64,000 nt of DNA from JAJTFA01 sp044351265 (GCA_044351265.1 JBILGC010000001.1:1-64000), one strand, 5' to 3'. Positions 25,230-33,826 are shown, counted from the first letter of the stretch. Notes: generated by a model from the letters alone, not told the origin. Translations and numbers: made by a program.

Positions 25230-26557
25230 GTATATACAAACTCCTCTTATTTATCCCACTCCTTGCCTTCGGCTTTCTTCATGCCCAATCTGTGGAATAC
25301 CGTCAGATAAAACAACTAGTTGAACAAAAATGCCTGTCGTGTCACCGCACAAATGGATATGCCCCATTTAGCCTCGAGAAAAAAGATGACTGGATGAAAC
25401 GGAAAAAATTTATCTCCTATGTAATTCAACAAAATATCATGCCGCCTTGGAAAGCCAATGAGCACTACCGCTCTTTTTCCAATAGCAAAGCATTAAATAA
25501 GCACGAAAAAGAACTGCTGCTAAAATGGATGGAAGCAGATATGCCGGGCTTTGATGCGCAACTTATACAACCTGCTGTTTCTGCCCAAGGCTCGCAAGTG
25601 AGCAGAAAACCGGACCTAATAGTGCGTATGCCTAAACCATTTACTATACCAGGTAACAATAAGAACACGTATATATGCTATAAAATTCCTTATGAAATAG
25701 ACCAAGATACATTTGTAAGCGGAATTGAGTTTATACCTGGCAATAAAGCAGTGGTGCACCATGCCAGCTATCAGATTATAGCTGTAGCACCGGACGTGAA
25801 TGTGCATGAAGGTCCTGATTATTTTGTGTACGATGCAGATACATTAAATCGTGTAAGAGATGATCACGACTATGCTTATTTCAAGCTTATCGGAGAAGGT
25901 AATCAACTACCTATTGAGTTGTATCACAATGGATGGCTACCGGGAACTTCGGCTCAGATATATCCTGAAAAAATGGGGTTTTACCTGCCTAAAAAAGGAG
26001 TGATATTGATTAGAAACTTTCACTATTCGCCAACACCTGTAGCGCAACTAGACCAATCTTCATTTTACCTATACTTTGCCGCATCAGCCCCGCAGCGCAA
26101 AATCGGATTTGCAGCATTTAAACCCAAAAATCCGACACCGGATGGAAAGTGGCTTATTCATGCCAACGATAGTCAATTCAAATCACATATAAACGTAAAA
26201 TTTCACAATGATGTATCCCTTTTGGCAATCAATCCACACATGCATCAGCTGGGTAAAAATTTCCTCGCATATGCAGTTACCACAACACAAGATACGATTA
26301 AACTAATTCACATACCTGAATGGGACCACAACTGGCAAGAGTTTTACCGTTTCAAAACCCTAATTAAGATACCTGCAGGGTCGGTTTTACATGCCGAAGC
26401 TGAGTACGATAACTCATTCAGAAATCCTGAAAATCCGTTTTCACCGCCTAAAGATATTTTGTTTGAATGGGGTATGAACGAAGATAGTGAGATGATGCGG
26501 TTGGTTCTGTTGTATTTACCTTATGCTAACGGAGATGATACAGTTAGCCTAGAGTAA
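25226..26557 (+). CDS. Cytochrome c fused to a copper type II (PHM-like) monooxygenase domain
   Basis: A 443-residue exported protein. After a signal peptide (to about residue 20) comes one heme site, CLSCH (36-40), in a cytochrome domain with MPPWKANEHY. Residues about 140-440 match the two-copper ascorbate-dependent monooxygenase fold. Candidate CuA ligands are the His pair at 178-179 (VVHHASYQ) and His266 (NFHYSP). Candidate CuB ligands are 338 and 340 (NPHMHQLG) and Met423 (SEMMRLVLLY). These correspond in order to H107/H108/H172 and H242/H244/M314 of peptidylglycine hydroxylating monooxygenase. The heme probably replaces ascorbate as electron entry. Substrate is unknown. The start overlaps the Rieske stop. 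Confidence 0.82.
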   Translation: MSIYKLLLFIPLLAFGFLHAQSVEYRQIKQLVEQKCLSCHRTNGYAPFSLEKKDDWMKRKKFISYVIQQNIMPPWKANEHYRSFSNSKALNKHEKELLLKWMEADMPGFDAQLIQPAVSAQGSQVSRKPDLIVRMPKPFTIPGNNKNTYICYKIPYEIDQDTFVSGIEFIPGNKAVVHHASYQIIAVAPDVNVHEGPDYFVYDADTLNRVRDDHDYAYFKLIGEGNQLPIELYHNGWLPGTSAQIYPEKMGFYLPKKGVILIRNFHYSPTPVAQLDQSSFYLYFAASAPQRKIGFAAFKPKNPTPDGKWLIHANDSQFKSHINVKFHNDVSLLAINPHMHQLGKNFLAYAVTTTQDTIKLIHIPEWDHNWQEFYRFKTLIKIPAGSVLHAEAEYDNSFRNPENPFSPPKDILFEWGMNEDSEMMRLVLLYLPYANGDDTVSLE

Positions 26558-26585
26558 AATATGTGCATACTATTCAGCACGTTTG

Positions 26586-26593
26586 TATATTTG
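26586..26593 (+). promoter_or_regulatory. -7 element TATATTTG for the MBL/rhodanese gene
   Basis: An exact TAnnTTTG match lies 19 nt before the ATG at 26613, in the short gap after the monooxygenase gene. It suggests that the sulfur enzyme is transcribed separately. Confidence 0.5.
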
Positions 26594-26612
26594 CAGACTA
26601 AAGTTATTAGTT

Positions 26613-28004
26613 ATGTTCATACAACAACTCTATACCAACTGCCTGGCACAAGCTGCATATTATATCGAATCGGAAGGCGAAGCTGCCATCATTGATCCAT
26701 TAAGAGATTATGATGCATACCTGCAACTGGCACAATCACATCAGGCCAATATCAAATATATTTTTGAAACACATTTTCATGCCGACTTTGTTAGCGGACA
26801 CATAGACCTTGCAAACAAAACAGGTGCAAAAATTATTTATGGCCCAACCACACAAACCAGTTATCCGGTGCATGTTGCTGCTGACGGAGAAGAAATAAAG
26901 CTTGGTAAAATAATCATTAAGGTCCTGCACACCCCGGGTCATACGCCAGAGTCAAGCTGCTTTTTACTTATTGATGAAGCAGGAAAGGAGCATTGTGTAT
27001 TTACCGGTGATACCCTTTTTGTTGGAGATGTAGGCAGACCCGATTTGCTGGATGGTGTGATGACCAAAGAAGAACTTGCAGGCATGATGTATGATTCTTT
27101 GCGCAATAAACTTATGACATTGCCTGATGAGGTTATTGTTTACCCTGCGCATGGTGCAGGAAGTGCATGCGGTAAAAATATCGGTAAAGAAACATACTCA
27201 ACCATAGGTGAGCAAAAAGAAAATAACTATGCTTTACAAAGCATGAGCAAAGAAGCATTTATTAAAACCTTAACTGAAGGTATACAACCGGCACCGGCCT
27301 ATTTCTTTAAAGATGCCAAATTAAATAAGCAAGGCTACACACCCATAGAAGAAATAATAGAAAATGGCTTAACACCCCTTTCTATTGAAGACTTTGAAAA
27401 AAATACGCATGATGGATGTACCATTATTGATACACGCATACCCGATGTTTTTGAACAAGGCTTTATTCCAGGCGCATTAAATTTTGGCCTCAACGGTCAA
27501 TATGCTATCTGGGCTGCTACTTTGCTTGATATTCAAACTCCAATTATAATCATCGCAGATAAAGGTAAAGAAAGAGAAAGCATAGAACGTTTAACCCGTG
27601 TGGGTTTTGAGCATATTAAAGGTTACCTGAAAGGAAGTTTTGATGCTTGGAAAGAGTCAGGTAAAAGGTATGATATGATTATCAGCATTGATGATGAAGA
27701 GTTTGCACTAGATGTTAAAAACACTGCAGTAAAAGTGTTGGACGTGCGCAAGCCGGGTGAGTTTGCCGGTTTGCACATGAAAACTGCATTAAACTTTCCG
27801 CTCGATACGCTTACAAAAGATTATAGCAATCTGGATAAAAATGAGGAATACTTGGTGCATTGTGCAGGTGGTTATCGAAGCATGATTGCTGCTTCGTTCC
27901 TTAAATCAAAAGGTTTTACCCTGGTTAAAAATGTATATGGAGGATTTGCCAATATTCGCAACCTCAACTTAGAGTTTGAAGGTGCAACATGTAGTGTTAA
28001 TTGA
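26613..28004 (+). CDS. MBL-fold hydrolase with two rhodanese domains (persulfide dioxygenase-like)
   Basis: A 463-residue cytoplasmic protein. Residues about 1-245 form a metallo-beta-lactamase fold with the metal motif THFHADFVSGH, later GHTPESSCF, FTGDTLFVGDVGRPD and YPAHGAGS, as in ETHE1/BlhE-type persulfide dioxygenases. Two rhodanese domains follow. The first (about 265-360) lacks a catalytic cysteine. The second (about 370-460) has the active loop CAGGYRS. It probably oxidises glutathione-type persulfides and transfers sulfane sulfur. ATG 26613 is chosen over one 30 bp earlier because it gives the usual MFIQQLYTNCLAQAAYYIES start and sits after the promoter. Confidence 0.9.
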   Translation: MFIQQLYTNCLAQAAYYIESEGEAAIIDPLRDYDAYLQLAQSHQANIKYIFETHFHADFVSGHIDLANKTGAKIIYGPTTQTSYPVHVAADGEEIKLGKIIIKVLHTPGHTPESSCFLLIDEAGKEHCVFTGDTLFVGDVGRPDLLDGVMTKEELAGMMYDSLRNKLMTLPDEVIVYPAHGAGSACGKNIGKETYSTIGEQKENNYALQSMSKEAFIKTLTEGIQPAPAYFFKDAKLNKQGYTPIEEIIENGLTPLSIEDFEKNTHDGCTIIDTRIPDVFEQGFIPGALNFGLNGQYAIWAATLLDIQTPIIIIADKGKERESIERLTRVGFEHIKGYLKGSFDAWKESGKRYDMIISIDDEEFALDVKNTAVKVLDVRKPGEFAGLHMKTALNFPLDTLTKDYSNLDKNEEYLVHCAGGYRSMIAASFLKSKGFTLVKNVYGGFANIRNLNLEFEGATCSVN

Positions 28005-28035
28005 TAAATATGAATGCTGTCTGATTGCCTTTGTG

Positions 28036-28773
28036 TTAAAGTGCTACACCTAGCAACTCTGCAGCTTTTTCTGATGCCATTTGCTCGGCCTTCTTTTTAG
28101 AAATGTGCTCGGCCATACCTTTGGTATCGTTATCAATAACCACGCTTACCGTATAAATTTTTTGCTTGCCGCTCATTTCTTCCATGCTTTCAAATGCTAT
28201 GCTATGATTGTTTTTCTGAGCCCACTCAATGAGTTTGCCTTTAAAATTTTTCTCAGTGTTTTGTATCTTATCAATATCAAGATGAGCAAGCATGCGATGG
28301 GTAATAAATTTTTTTGCAGAATAAAATCCTGCATCCAAAAATATGGCGCCTATAAAAGCCTCCAGCGCATTGCCGAAAATGGTGTTTTTATTATTTATGC
28401 CAAGGGCTCTTCTATCATACACCACCAAGTGGTTCAGTCCTAACTTTAATGCCAGTTCATTTAAACTTTCTCTGCTTACAATTTTGGAGCGCATCTCGGT
28501 TAAAAAACCTTCGCTTTTAAACGGATATTTTTTAAATAGGTATTCTGCTATTACGGTATTTAAAACCGCATCTCCTAAAAACTCCAAACGCTCATTGCTG
28601 TCTTTAGAGCCGTTTTCATGAATGGTGCTTGATACAGAATGATGCCTGAGTGCCTGGATATAGCACTTAACATTTGTGGGCACCACGCCTGATATATGAG
28701 AAATATTTTTGCACAAAATCTTGTGCTTAGAAAATGGTAAAATGAAAACGCTGCTGAGTAAACGTTTAACCAA
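28036..28773 (-). CDS. rnc: Ribonuclease III
   Basis: A 245-residue double-strand-specific endoribonuclease. It carries the signature NERLEFLGDAVLN (catalytic Glu/Asp) near residue 60 and EAFIGAIFLDAGF near 138, and ends with a dsRNA-binding domain (about 168-243) finishing in KKKAEQMASEKAAELL. The start codon appears to be TTG at 28773, 11 bp after the fabF stop; no early ATG is available. It is the third gene of the conserved acpP-fabF-rnc order, where it processes rRNA and mRNA. Confidence 0.95.
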   Translation of the reverse strand: MVKRLLSSVFILPFSKHKILCKNISHISGVVPTNVKCYIQALRHHSVSSTIHENGSKDSNERLEFLGDAVLNTVIAEYLFKKYPFKSEGFLTEMRSKIVSRESLNELALKLGLNHLVVYDRRALGINNKNTIFGNALEAFIGAIFLDAGFYSAKKFITHRMLAHLDIDKIQNTEKNFKGKLIEWAQKNNHSIAFESMEEMSGKQKIYTVSVVIDNDTKGMAEHISKKKAEQMASEKAAELLGVAL

Positions 28774-28784
28774 AGAATAATTGA

Positions 28785-30032
28785 TTATACTTTCTTGAAA
28801 ATGACCGAAGCATTGTGTCCGCCAAAACCAAAAGTATTGCTTAATGCAACCTTTACTTCACGCTGCTGCGCTTTATTGAAGGTAAGATTAAGCTTAGGGT
28901 CAATTTCCGAATCATCAGTAAAGTGATTAATGGTAGGCGGAATGATTCCTTTATTAATAGCCAATAGACAGGCTATTGATTCAATGGCTCCTGCACCACC
29001 CAACAAGTGGCCGGTCATTGATTTGGTTGAACTGATATTTAATTGATAGGCATGATCGCCAAATACGTTTTGAATAGCTTTTATTTCCTGCGGATCGCCA
29101 AGTGGTGTTGATGTACCATGCACGTTGATATAATCAACCTCCTCAGGTTTTAATCCGGCATCATTTAATGCCATGTGCATCACATTTTTTGCACCCAATC
29201 CTTCAGGGTGTGGGGCAGTCATGTGATATGCGTCTCCTGATGCTCCGCAACCAACAATCTCTGCATAAATTTTTGCTCCACGTGCTACCGCATGCTCATA
29301 TTCTTCAAGAATGAGCGCACCTGCTCCTTCTCCCAATACAAATCCATCGCGGTCTTTATCATAAGGTCTTGAGGCTGTTTCAGGGCTGTCATTTCTTTCT
29401 GAAAGAGCTTTCATAGAATTGAATCCGCCAATTGCAGGTTCATTTACGCAGGCTTCAGAACCACCGGTAATGGCTAAATCTGCCTTGCCCATGCGTATAT
29501 AATGGAAAGCTTCTGAAATAGCGTTTGTTGAACTTGCACAAGCGGATACAACGGCAAAGTTTGGACCCCTAAAACCATATTTAATAGAAATAAGGCCTGC
29601 AGCAATATCTGCAATCATCATAGGAATAAAAAACGGGCTGAAACGTGGTGTGCCGTCACCGCGACCAAAAGCAACCACTTCATGAAAAAAACTGGTTAAA
29701 CCACCAATACCTGATGCCCAGATAACTGCAGCACGGTCTTTGTTGATTTTCTCCAGATCAAGACCTGAATCCTTTATCGCCTCGTCAGAAGTAATGATGG
29801 CATAATGGGTATAAGGATCCATTCTGCGCGCTTCTTTGCGGTCGATAAAATTGTTAACGTCAAAGTTTTTTAATTCACAGGCAAAACGGGTCTTAAACTT
29901 GGAAGCGTCAAAACGGGTGATAGGGGCTGCCCCGCTCACACCGTTCGACAATGCGTTCCAATACTCCTGTAAATTGTTACCAATAGGCGTTAGTGCGCCA
30001 ATTCCTGTAACAACTACTCTGCGAGATGACAT
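28785..30032 (-). CDS. fabF: 3-oxoacyl-ACP synthase II (FabF)
   Basis: A 415-residue condensing enzyme of fatty-acid elongation that extends acyl-ACP with malonyl-ACP. The active-site Cys165 sits in VVSACASSTN; the catalytic His residues are in NVHGTSTPLGD and KSMTGHLLGGAGA; the glycine-rich C-terminal NTFGFGGHNAS is intact. Length and start (MSSRRVVVTGIGALTPIG) match the family. It lies 30 bp downstream of acpP and 11 bp upstream of rnc, in a classic lipid-synthesis operon. Confidence 0.97.
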   Translation of the reverse strand: MSSRRVVVTGIGALTPIGNNLQEYWNALSNGVSGAAPITRFDASKFKTRFACELKNFDVNNFIDRKEARRMDPYTHYAIITSDEAIKDSGLDLEKINKDRAAVIWASGIGGLTSFFHEVVAFGRGDGTPRFSPFFIPMMIADIAAGLISIKYGFRGPNFAVVSACASSTNAISEAFHYIRMGKADLAITGGSEACVNEPAIGGFNSMKALSERNDSPETASRPYDKDRDGFVLGEGAGALILEEYEHAVARGAKIYAEIVGCGASGDAYHMTAPHPEGLGAKNVMHMALNDAGLKPEEVDYINVHGTSTPLGDPQEIKAIQNVFGDHAYQLNISSTKSMTGHLLGGAGAIESIACLLAINKGIIPPTINHFTDDSEIDPKLNLTFNKAQQREVKVALSNTFGFGGHNASVIFKKV

Positions 30033-30062
30033 TGAACTGTCTTTTTAAAAATGAGGGTAAAA

Positions 30063-30302
30063 TTAGCTTTTTACGTTCTGCTCGATGTAGGAAATAGCCT
30101 GACCTACCGTGCCGATTTTTTCAGCCTGATCATCAGGGATGGCAATGTTGAACTCTTTTTCAAATTCCATGATAAGTTCAACAGTGTCGAGCGAATCGGC
30201 ACCAAGATCATTGGTAAAATTTGATTCGTTAGTGATTTCGCTTTCTTCTACGCCAAGCTTATCCATAATGATAGCTTTTACTCTTGTTGCGATGTCTGAC
30301 AT
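30063..30302 (-). CDS. acpP: Acyl carrier protein
   Basis: A 79-residue acidic helical protein that carries fatty-acyl chains on a phosphopantetheine attached to Ser37 in GADSLDT. The frame is open a further 99 codons upstream, but the ATG at 30302 gives the standard start MSDIATRVKAIIMDKLG. The upstream minus-strand sequence contains TTTATTTG, one mismatch from TAnnTTTG, at about 30 nt before the ATG. It is the first gene of the acpP-fabF-rnc operon and divergent from the IPExxxVDY gene. Confidence 0.97.
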   Translation of the reverse strand: MSDIATRVKAIIMDKLGVEESEITNESNFTNDLGADSLDTVELIMEFEKEFNIAIPDDQAEKIGTVGQAISYIEQNVKS

Positions 30303-30494
30303 TATTGTTTGGTTTAAAAGGTTTTGAGGGTGCAAATAAAGTATTTTTTTAATGAAAAAGGCAAAAGCTTCATTTTTTTGAAAATAATACCCAAAAAGCA
30401 GTGTCATTCTTTTAGTACAACATGGGCGTAAGATGCTTGTAAATATTTGGCTACCTGATGCAATTTTCTGCTCCGCAATACTAACCTTTGCGAG

Positions 30495-30911
30495 GTGAAA
30501 AAAATATTTCTGGATACCGGTTATGACGATGATTTTCTGCTTTTCGGCATCGTATCGCAGGAAAAACCTCACCGCATGTCTTGGCTCATCAACAAACACC
30601 TCGGTTACCAGTTTGCTTCAGATGATGATCTAGTTATTTATTCAGGAGAAGAGATACAACAACTGCATCACCGCTATTATTTCACGGATGAAATAAACCA
30701 CCTCTCATTTTATTTATTACAGAACAGAGATGAATCCTTACTGCTCATGAATGAGTTACGTAATATTGATTATTTCATTATCATTAAAGGTGGTCTGGAG
30801 TTCTTTGAAAAAACTACCTTTACGCGCCTTATTCAGTCGATCCCCGAAGTGCAGCTCATTTCAGAATTGCAACACAAACATTTAAAACAAAGACAGCATT
30901 TGAATTTTTAA
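30495..30911 (+). CDS. IPExxxVDY family protein
   Basis: A 138-residue protein of a Bacteroidota-restricted family of unknown function. Characteristic segments are DDDFLLFGIVSQEKPHRMSW near the N-terminus, NIDYFIIIKGG, and the family motif near the end, here IPEVQLISEL. The start is GTG at 30495 (MKKIFLDTG). TTTG ends four bases before it, and TA stands three bases before that TTTG, one base off the TAnnTTTG spacing. The gene lies 10 bp before pyk, a conserved neighbourhood next to acpP-fabF-rnc. Confidence 0.85.
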   Translation: MKKIFLDTGYDDDFLLFGIVSQEKPHRMSWLINKHLGYQFASDDDLVIYSGEEIQQLHHRYYFTDEINHLSFYLLQNRDESLLLMNELRNIDYFIIIKGGLEFFEKTTFTRLIQSIPEVQLISELQHKHLKQRQHLNF

Positions 30912-30916
30912 CTTTG
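30909..30916 (+). promoter_or_regulatory. -7 element TAACTTTG overlapping the IPExxxVDY stop codon
   Basis: An exact TAnnTTTG match begins on the TAA stop codon of the upstream gene and ends five bases before the pyk ATG. If used, pyk has a near-leaderless transcript of its own. Confidence 0.5.
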
Positions 30917-30921
30917 CCGCA

Positions 30922-32358
30922 ATGAAACAAAATCCGTTTTTCAACCGTACAAAAATTGTTGCCACCATTGGTCCGGCTACGTCTTCAATAGAAAACCTTT
31001 CTGCCATTATTGATGAAGGAGTGGATGTGTGCCGACTCAATTTTTCTCACGGCACCTATGAAGACCACAAAAAGGTAATAGCCAATATCAATGCCGTTAA
31101 TGAAAGCAAGGGAACTTTCGTAGCGAAGTTACTTGACCTGCAAGGTCCAAAATTGCGTGTGGGAGAAATGAAAGATGGAAGAATTACGCTTAAAAAAGAT
31201 TCCATTATTACAGTAACCACAAAACCCGAAATAGGAACAGAAGACAGAATATCGGTTAAATTTAACACGCTGCCGGCAGATGTAAAACCCGGTGAATTGA
31301 TTTTGCTGGATGACGGAAAGCTGCAGCTTGAAGTTCTCTCAAGCAATGGCGTGGATGAAATAAAATGTAAAGTAACTTTTGGCGGAGCGCTTTCTTCTAA
31401 AAAAGGATTTAACCTGCCACATACCAATTTATCTATTCCGGCATTAACTGAAAAAGACCGAGCCGATTTATTGTTTGGTATAGAACAAAAAGTGGATTGG
31501 ATTGGGCTTTCTTTTGTGCGCAAGGCAGAAGACATTATTGAGCTTAAACAGATTATTGATCAGTACGAATGGAAACCACGTGTAATTGCCAAAATTGAAA
31601 AGCCTGAAGCAGTTAAAAATCTTGATGAAATTTTAGAGGTAACTGACGGGGTGATGGTAGCTCGCGGTGATTTGGGTGTAGAAATGCCAATGGCGCAGGT
31701 GCCCATTATTCAGAAGATGATTGTGAAGAAGTGTATTGAAAAAGGCAAGCCCGTAATTATTGCAACCCAGATGATGGAAAGCATGATTCAAAGCCCCTCG
31801 CCTACGCGCGCAGAGTTAAATGATATTGCCAATGCGGTAATGGATGGAGCAGATGCAGTAATGCTTAGTGCAGAAACTTCTGTTGGCGCATATCCGGTTC
31901 TTGCCGTTAAATACATGCGCGAAACCATTACGGAAGCTGAAAAAACCAATGCGCCATTTTTTAAAGGTAAAAGGCCGACAGAACAATCACCTACATTTTT
32001 AAGTGATGAAATTTGCTTTACAGCCGTGCGCATTTCAGACCACCTTAAAGCTGCAGCCATTGTAAGTATGACTTTCTCCGGCTATACTGCTTATAAAATT
32101 TCTTCCTTCAGGCCCAGGGCAACCATTTTTATCTTTACAAGTAATGTACGTCTCATTTCCACCCTCAATCTGGTTTGGGGGGTGCGTGCATTCTATTATA
32201 AGGGGTTTGATAGCACCGATCATTCCATACAAACGGTTAATGATGCATTGGTTGAAATGGGATTTATAAAAAAAGGTGATTTGGTTATTAATACGGCAAG
32301 TATGCCTATTAAAGAAAGGGCAAGAACAAATGCACTTAAAATTACTGAAATAAAGTAG
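30922..32358 (+). CDS. pyk: Pyruvate kinase
   Basis: A 478-residue glycolytic enzyme that transfers phosphate from phosphoenolpyruvate to ADP. It has the N-terminal RTKIVATIGPATSS and the substrate/metal regions VCRLNFSHGTYEDH, RVIAKIEKPEAV (catalytic Lys) and DGVMVARGDLGVE, plus the conserved IATQMMESMIQSPSPTRAE. The C-terminal domain is a normal-length effector region. It starts 10 bp after the IPExxxVDY gene. Its TAG stop shares its last base with the GTG start of the Kazal-domain gene. Confidence 0.97.
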   Translation: MKQNPFFNRTKIVATIGPATSSIENLSAIIDEGVDVCRLNFSHGTYEDHKKVIANINAVNESKGTFVAKLLDLQGPKLRVGEMKDGRITLKKDSIITVTTKPEIGTEDRISVKFNTLPADVKPGELILLDDGKLQLEVLSSNGVDEIKCKVTFGGALSSKKGFNLPHTNLSIPALTEKDRADLLFGIEQKVDWIGLSFVRKAEDIIELKQIIDQYEWKPRVIAKIEKPEAVKNLDEILEVTDGVMVARGDLGVEMPMAQVPIIQKMIVKKCIEKGKPVIIATQMMESMIQSPSPTRAELNDIANAVMDGADAVMLSAETSVGAYPVLAVKYMRETITEAEKTNAPFFKGKRPTEQSPTFLSDEICFTAVRISDHLKAAAIVSMTFSGYTAYKISSFRPRATIFIFTSNVRLISTLNLVWGVRAFYYKGFDSTDHSIQTVNDALVEMGFIKKGDLVINTASMPIKERARTNALKITEIK

Positions 32359-32834
32359 TGAAAATCTTCGTCCCGTGTTTGCTGCTTATCTGGTGCGCAA
32401 CCGCATTTCAGGCGGCCGGTCAATGGGGAGGATGTATTGATTCATTAAGCATTAGTCCCGGCTTTCCATGCCCAACAGAATTCAGACCTGTTTGCGGATG
32501 TGACAATAAAACATACAGAAATGTTTGCGATGCTCAACTAAGAAACGGGGTACGAACTTATACCGATGGCTCCTGCACAGGATACGAGATAGACATACTA
32601 CCTACTTATGCCCAAGCAAGCGTTACTTTTACTATACAGCAGAGCACTCCAAAGTTTTCCAGGCTGTTTGTTTTTGATATTTGGGGGCGCCTATGGATAG
32701 AGCAGGAACTCACCGCTGCACCTTGGTTTTCTTTTGATATCAATATCAGCTACTTAACCATAGGAAGTTATATTGTATATGTATACAATTCAGATGGTGT
32801 TTTTAGAGCCAAAAGATTTGTTAAAATACTTTAA
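32358..32834 (+). CDS. Secreted Kazal-type protease inhibitor-like protein with T9SS-like tail
   Basis: A 158-residue exported protein. The start is GTG at 32358, overlapping the pyk stop by one base. A signal peptide ends near AFQAAG. Residues about 36-74 form a Kazal domain: FPCPTEFRPVCGCDNKTY followed by NVCDAQ and GSC, giving six cysteines together with the one at about residue 27. This is the fold of small serine-protease inhibitors. The C-terminal 60 residues are beta-rich (LFVFDIWGRLW, IGSYIVYVYN, KRFVKIL) and resemble a T9SS sorting domain without the PNP motif. It probably protects against, or modulates, extracellular proteases. Confidence 0.75.
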   Translation: MKIFVPCLLLIWCATAFQAAGQWGGCIDSLSISPGFPCPTEFRPVCGCDNKTYRNVCDAQLRNGVRTYTDGSCTGYEIDILPTYAQASVTFTIQQSTPKFSRLFVFDIWGRLWIEQELTAAPWFSFDINISYLTIGSYIVYVYNSDGVFRAKRFVKIL

Positions 32835-32924
32835 GCGGACAAGGCTTTAACAACCTCACGCAATCATCTGATAATCAATTAGGGCAATAAAAAACCCCGT
32901 GATTTATCTTTTTTTCACAATTAG

Positions 32925-32955
32925 TTGTGAATTACAAAACCTTGCCATATTTTTG
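32925..32955 (+). promoter_or_regulatory. Ribosomal operon promoter (TTG, 20 nt, TATTTTTG)
   Basis: TTG at 32925-32927 and TATTTTTG at 32948-32955 are 20 nt apart, a good Bacteroidota promoter. Transcription of rplM-rpsI would start around 32961 with a leader of about 30 nt. Confidence 0.65.
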
Positions 32956-32992
32956 CCACCCCTTAAACAAAACCGAATTAATATTATCTATT

Positions 32993-33436
32993 GTGGATAC
33001 TTTAAGTTATAAAACAATTTCAGCCAACAGCGCCACCGTTAAAAAAGAGTGGTTCATTGTTGATGCAGAAGGCCAGACATTAGGCCGTTTTGCTAGTAAA
33101 GTGGCAAACATTTTAAGAGGCAAGCACAAGCCTGATTTTACTCCCCACGTAGATTGCGGAGATAACGTGATTATTATCAATGCTGATAAAATCCGTTTTA
33201 CCGGCAACAAGCGTGATGAGAAGGAATATGTATTTTACTCCGGCTATCCGGGTGGACAACGCTTTGAAACAGCCAAAAACCTGTTGGAAAGAAGACCAAC
33301 CTATGTTGTGGAGCATGCTATTGATGGTATGTTGCCAAACAATAAATTAGGTCGTGAAATTTTCAGAAACCTATATGTTTATGCGGGTTCTGAGCATCCA
33401 CACGCTGCACAACAGCCTAAACCTTTAAAATTCTAA
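32993..33436 (+). CDS. rplM: 50S ribosomal protein L13
   Basis: A 147-residue ribosomal protein. It contains EWFIVDAEGQTLGRFASKVA and DFTPHVDCGDNVIIINADKI, typical of L13. The start is GTG at 32993, giving the standard Bacteroidota N-terminus MDTLSYKTISANSATVKKEW. An in-frame ATG 66 bp upstream lies before the promoter's -7 element and would not be in the transcript. It is followed 3 bp later by rpsI. Confidence 0.96.
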   Translation: MDTLSYKTISANSATVKKEWFIVDAEGQTLGRFASKVANILRGKHKPDFTPHVDCGDNVIIINADKIRFTGNKRDEKEYVFYSGYPGGQRFETAKNLLERRPTYVVEHAIDGMLPNNKLGREIFRNLYVYAGSEHPHAAQQPKPLKF

Positions 33437-33439
33437 TCA

Positions 33440-33826
33440 ATGGAAGCGATAAACGCATTAGGAAGAAGAAAAACATCTGTTGCCCGCATATATATGGTTG
33501 CCGGAACAGGTAAAATTACAGTGAACGGAAAAGAAGCAAACGTGTTTTTTCCCACTGTATTGCTACAAAATAGCGTAAACAAACCTTTTGAAGTAACCGG
33601 TACTGCCGGTCAGTTTGATGTTACATGCAATGTTGATGGCGGTGGTGTTACCGGCCAATCAGATGCAGTAAAACTGGCTATTGCACGTGCATTGGTAAAA
33701 TACAACGCAGAACTGAAGCCGGCAATGAAAGCTGTTGGTTTACTTACCCGCGACCCACGTATGGTTGAGCGTAAGAAACCAGGTCAGAAAAAAGCCCGTA
33801 GACGCTTCCAGTTTGTTAAACGTTAA
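33440..33826 (+). CDS. rpsI: 30S ribosomal protein S9
   Basis: A 128-residue protein. It starts MEAINALGRRKTSVARIYMV and ends with the basic tail GQKKARRRFQFVKR, which reaches the P-site tRNA. The central GGGVTGQSDAVKLAIARALV is characteristic. The gene is 3 bp after rplM, in the universal L13-S9 pair, and 37 bp before rpsB. Confidence 0.97.
   Translation: MEAINALGRRKTSVARIYMVAGTGKITVNGKEANVFFPTVLLQNSVNKPFEVTGTAGQFDVTCNVDGGGVTGQSDAVKLAIARALVKYNAELKPAMKAVGLLTRDPRMVERKKPGQKKARRRFQFVKR

Noticed and set aside
30303..30599. N-terminal extension of the acyl carrier protein by 99 residues
   Set aside because: The added residues are unlike any acyl carrier protein and overlap the divergent gene and its promoter.
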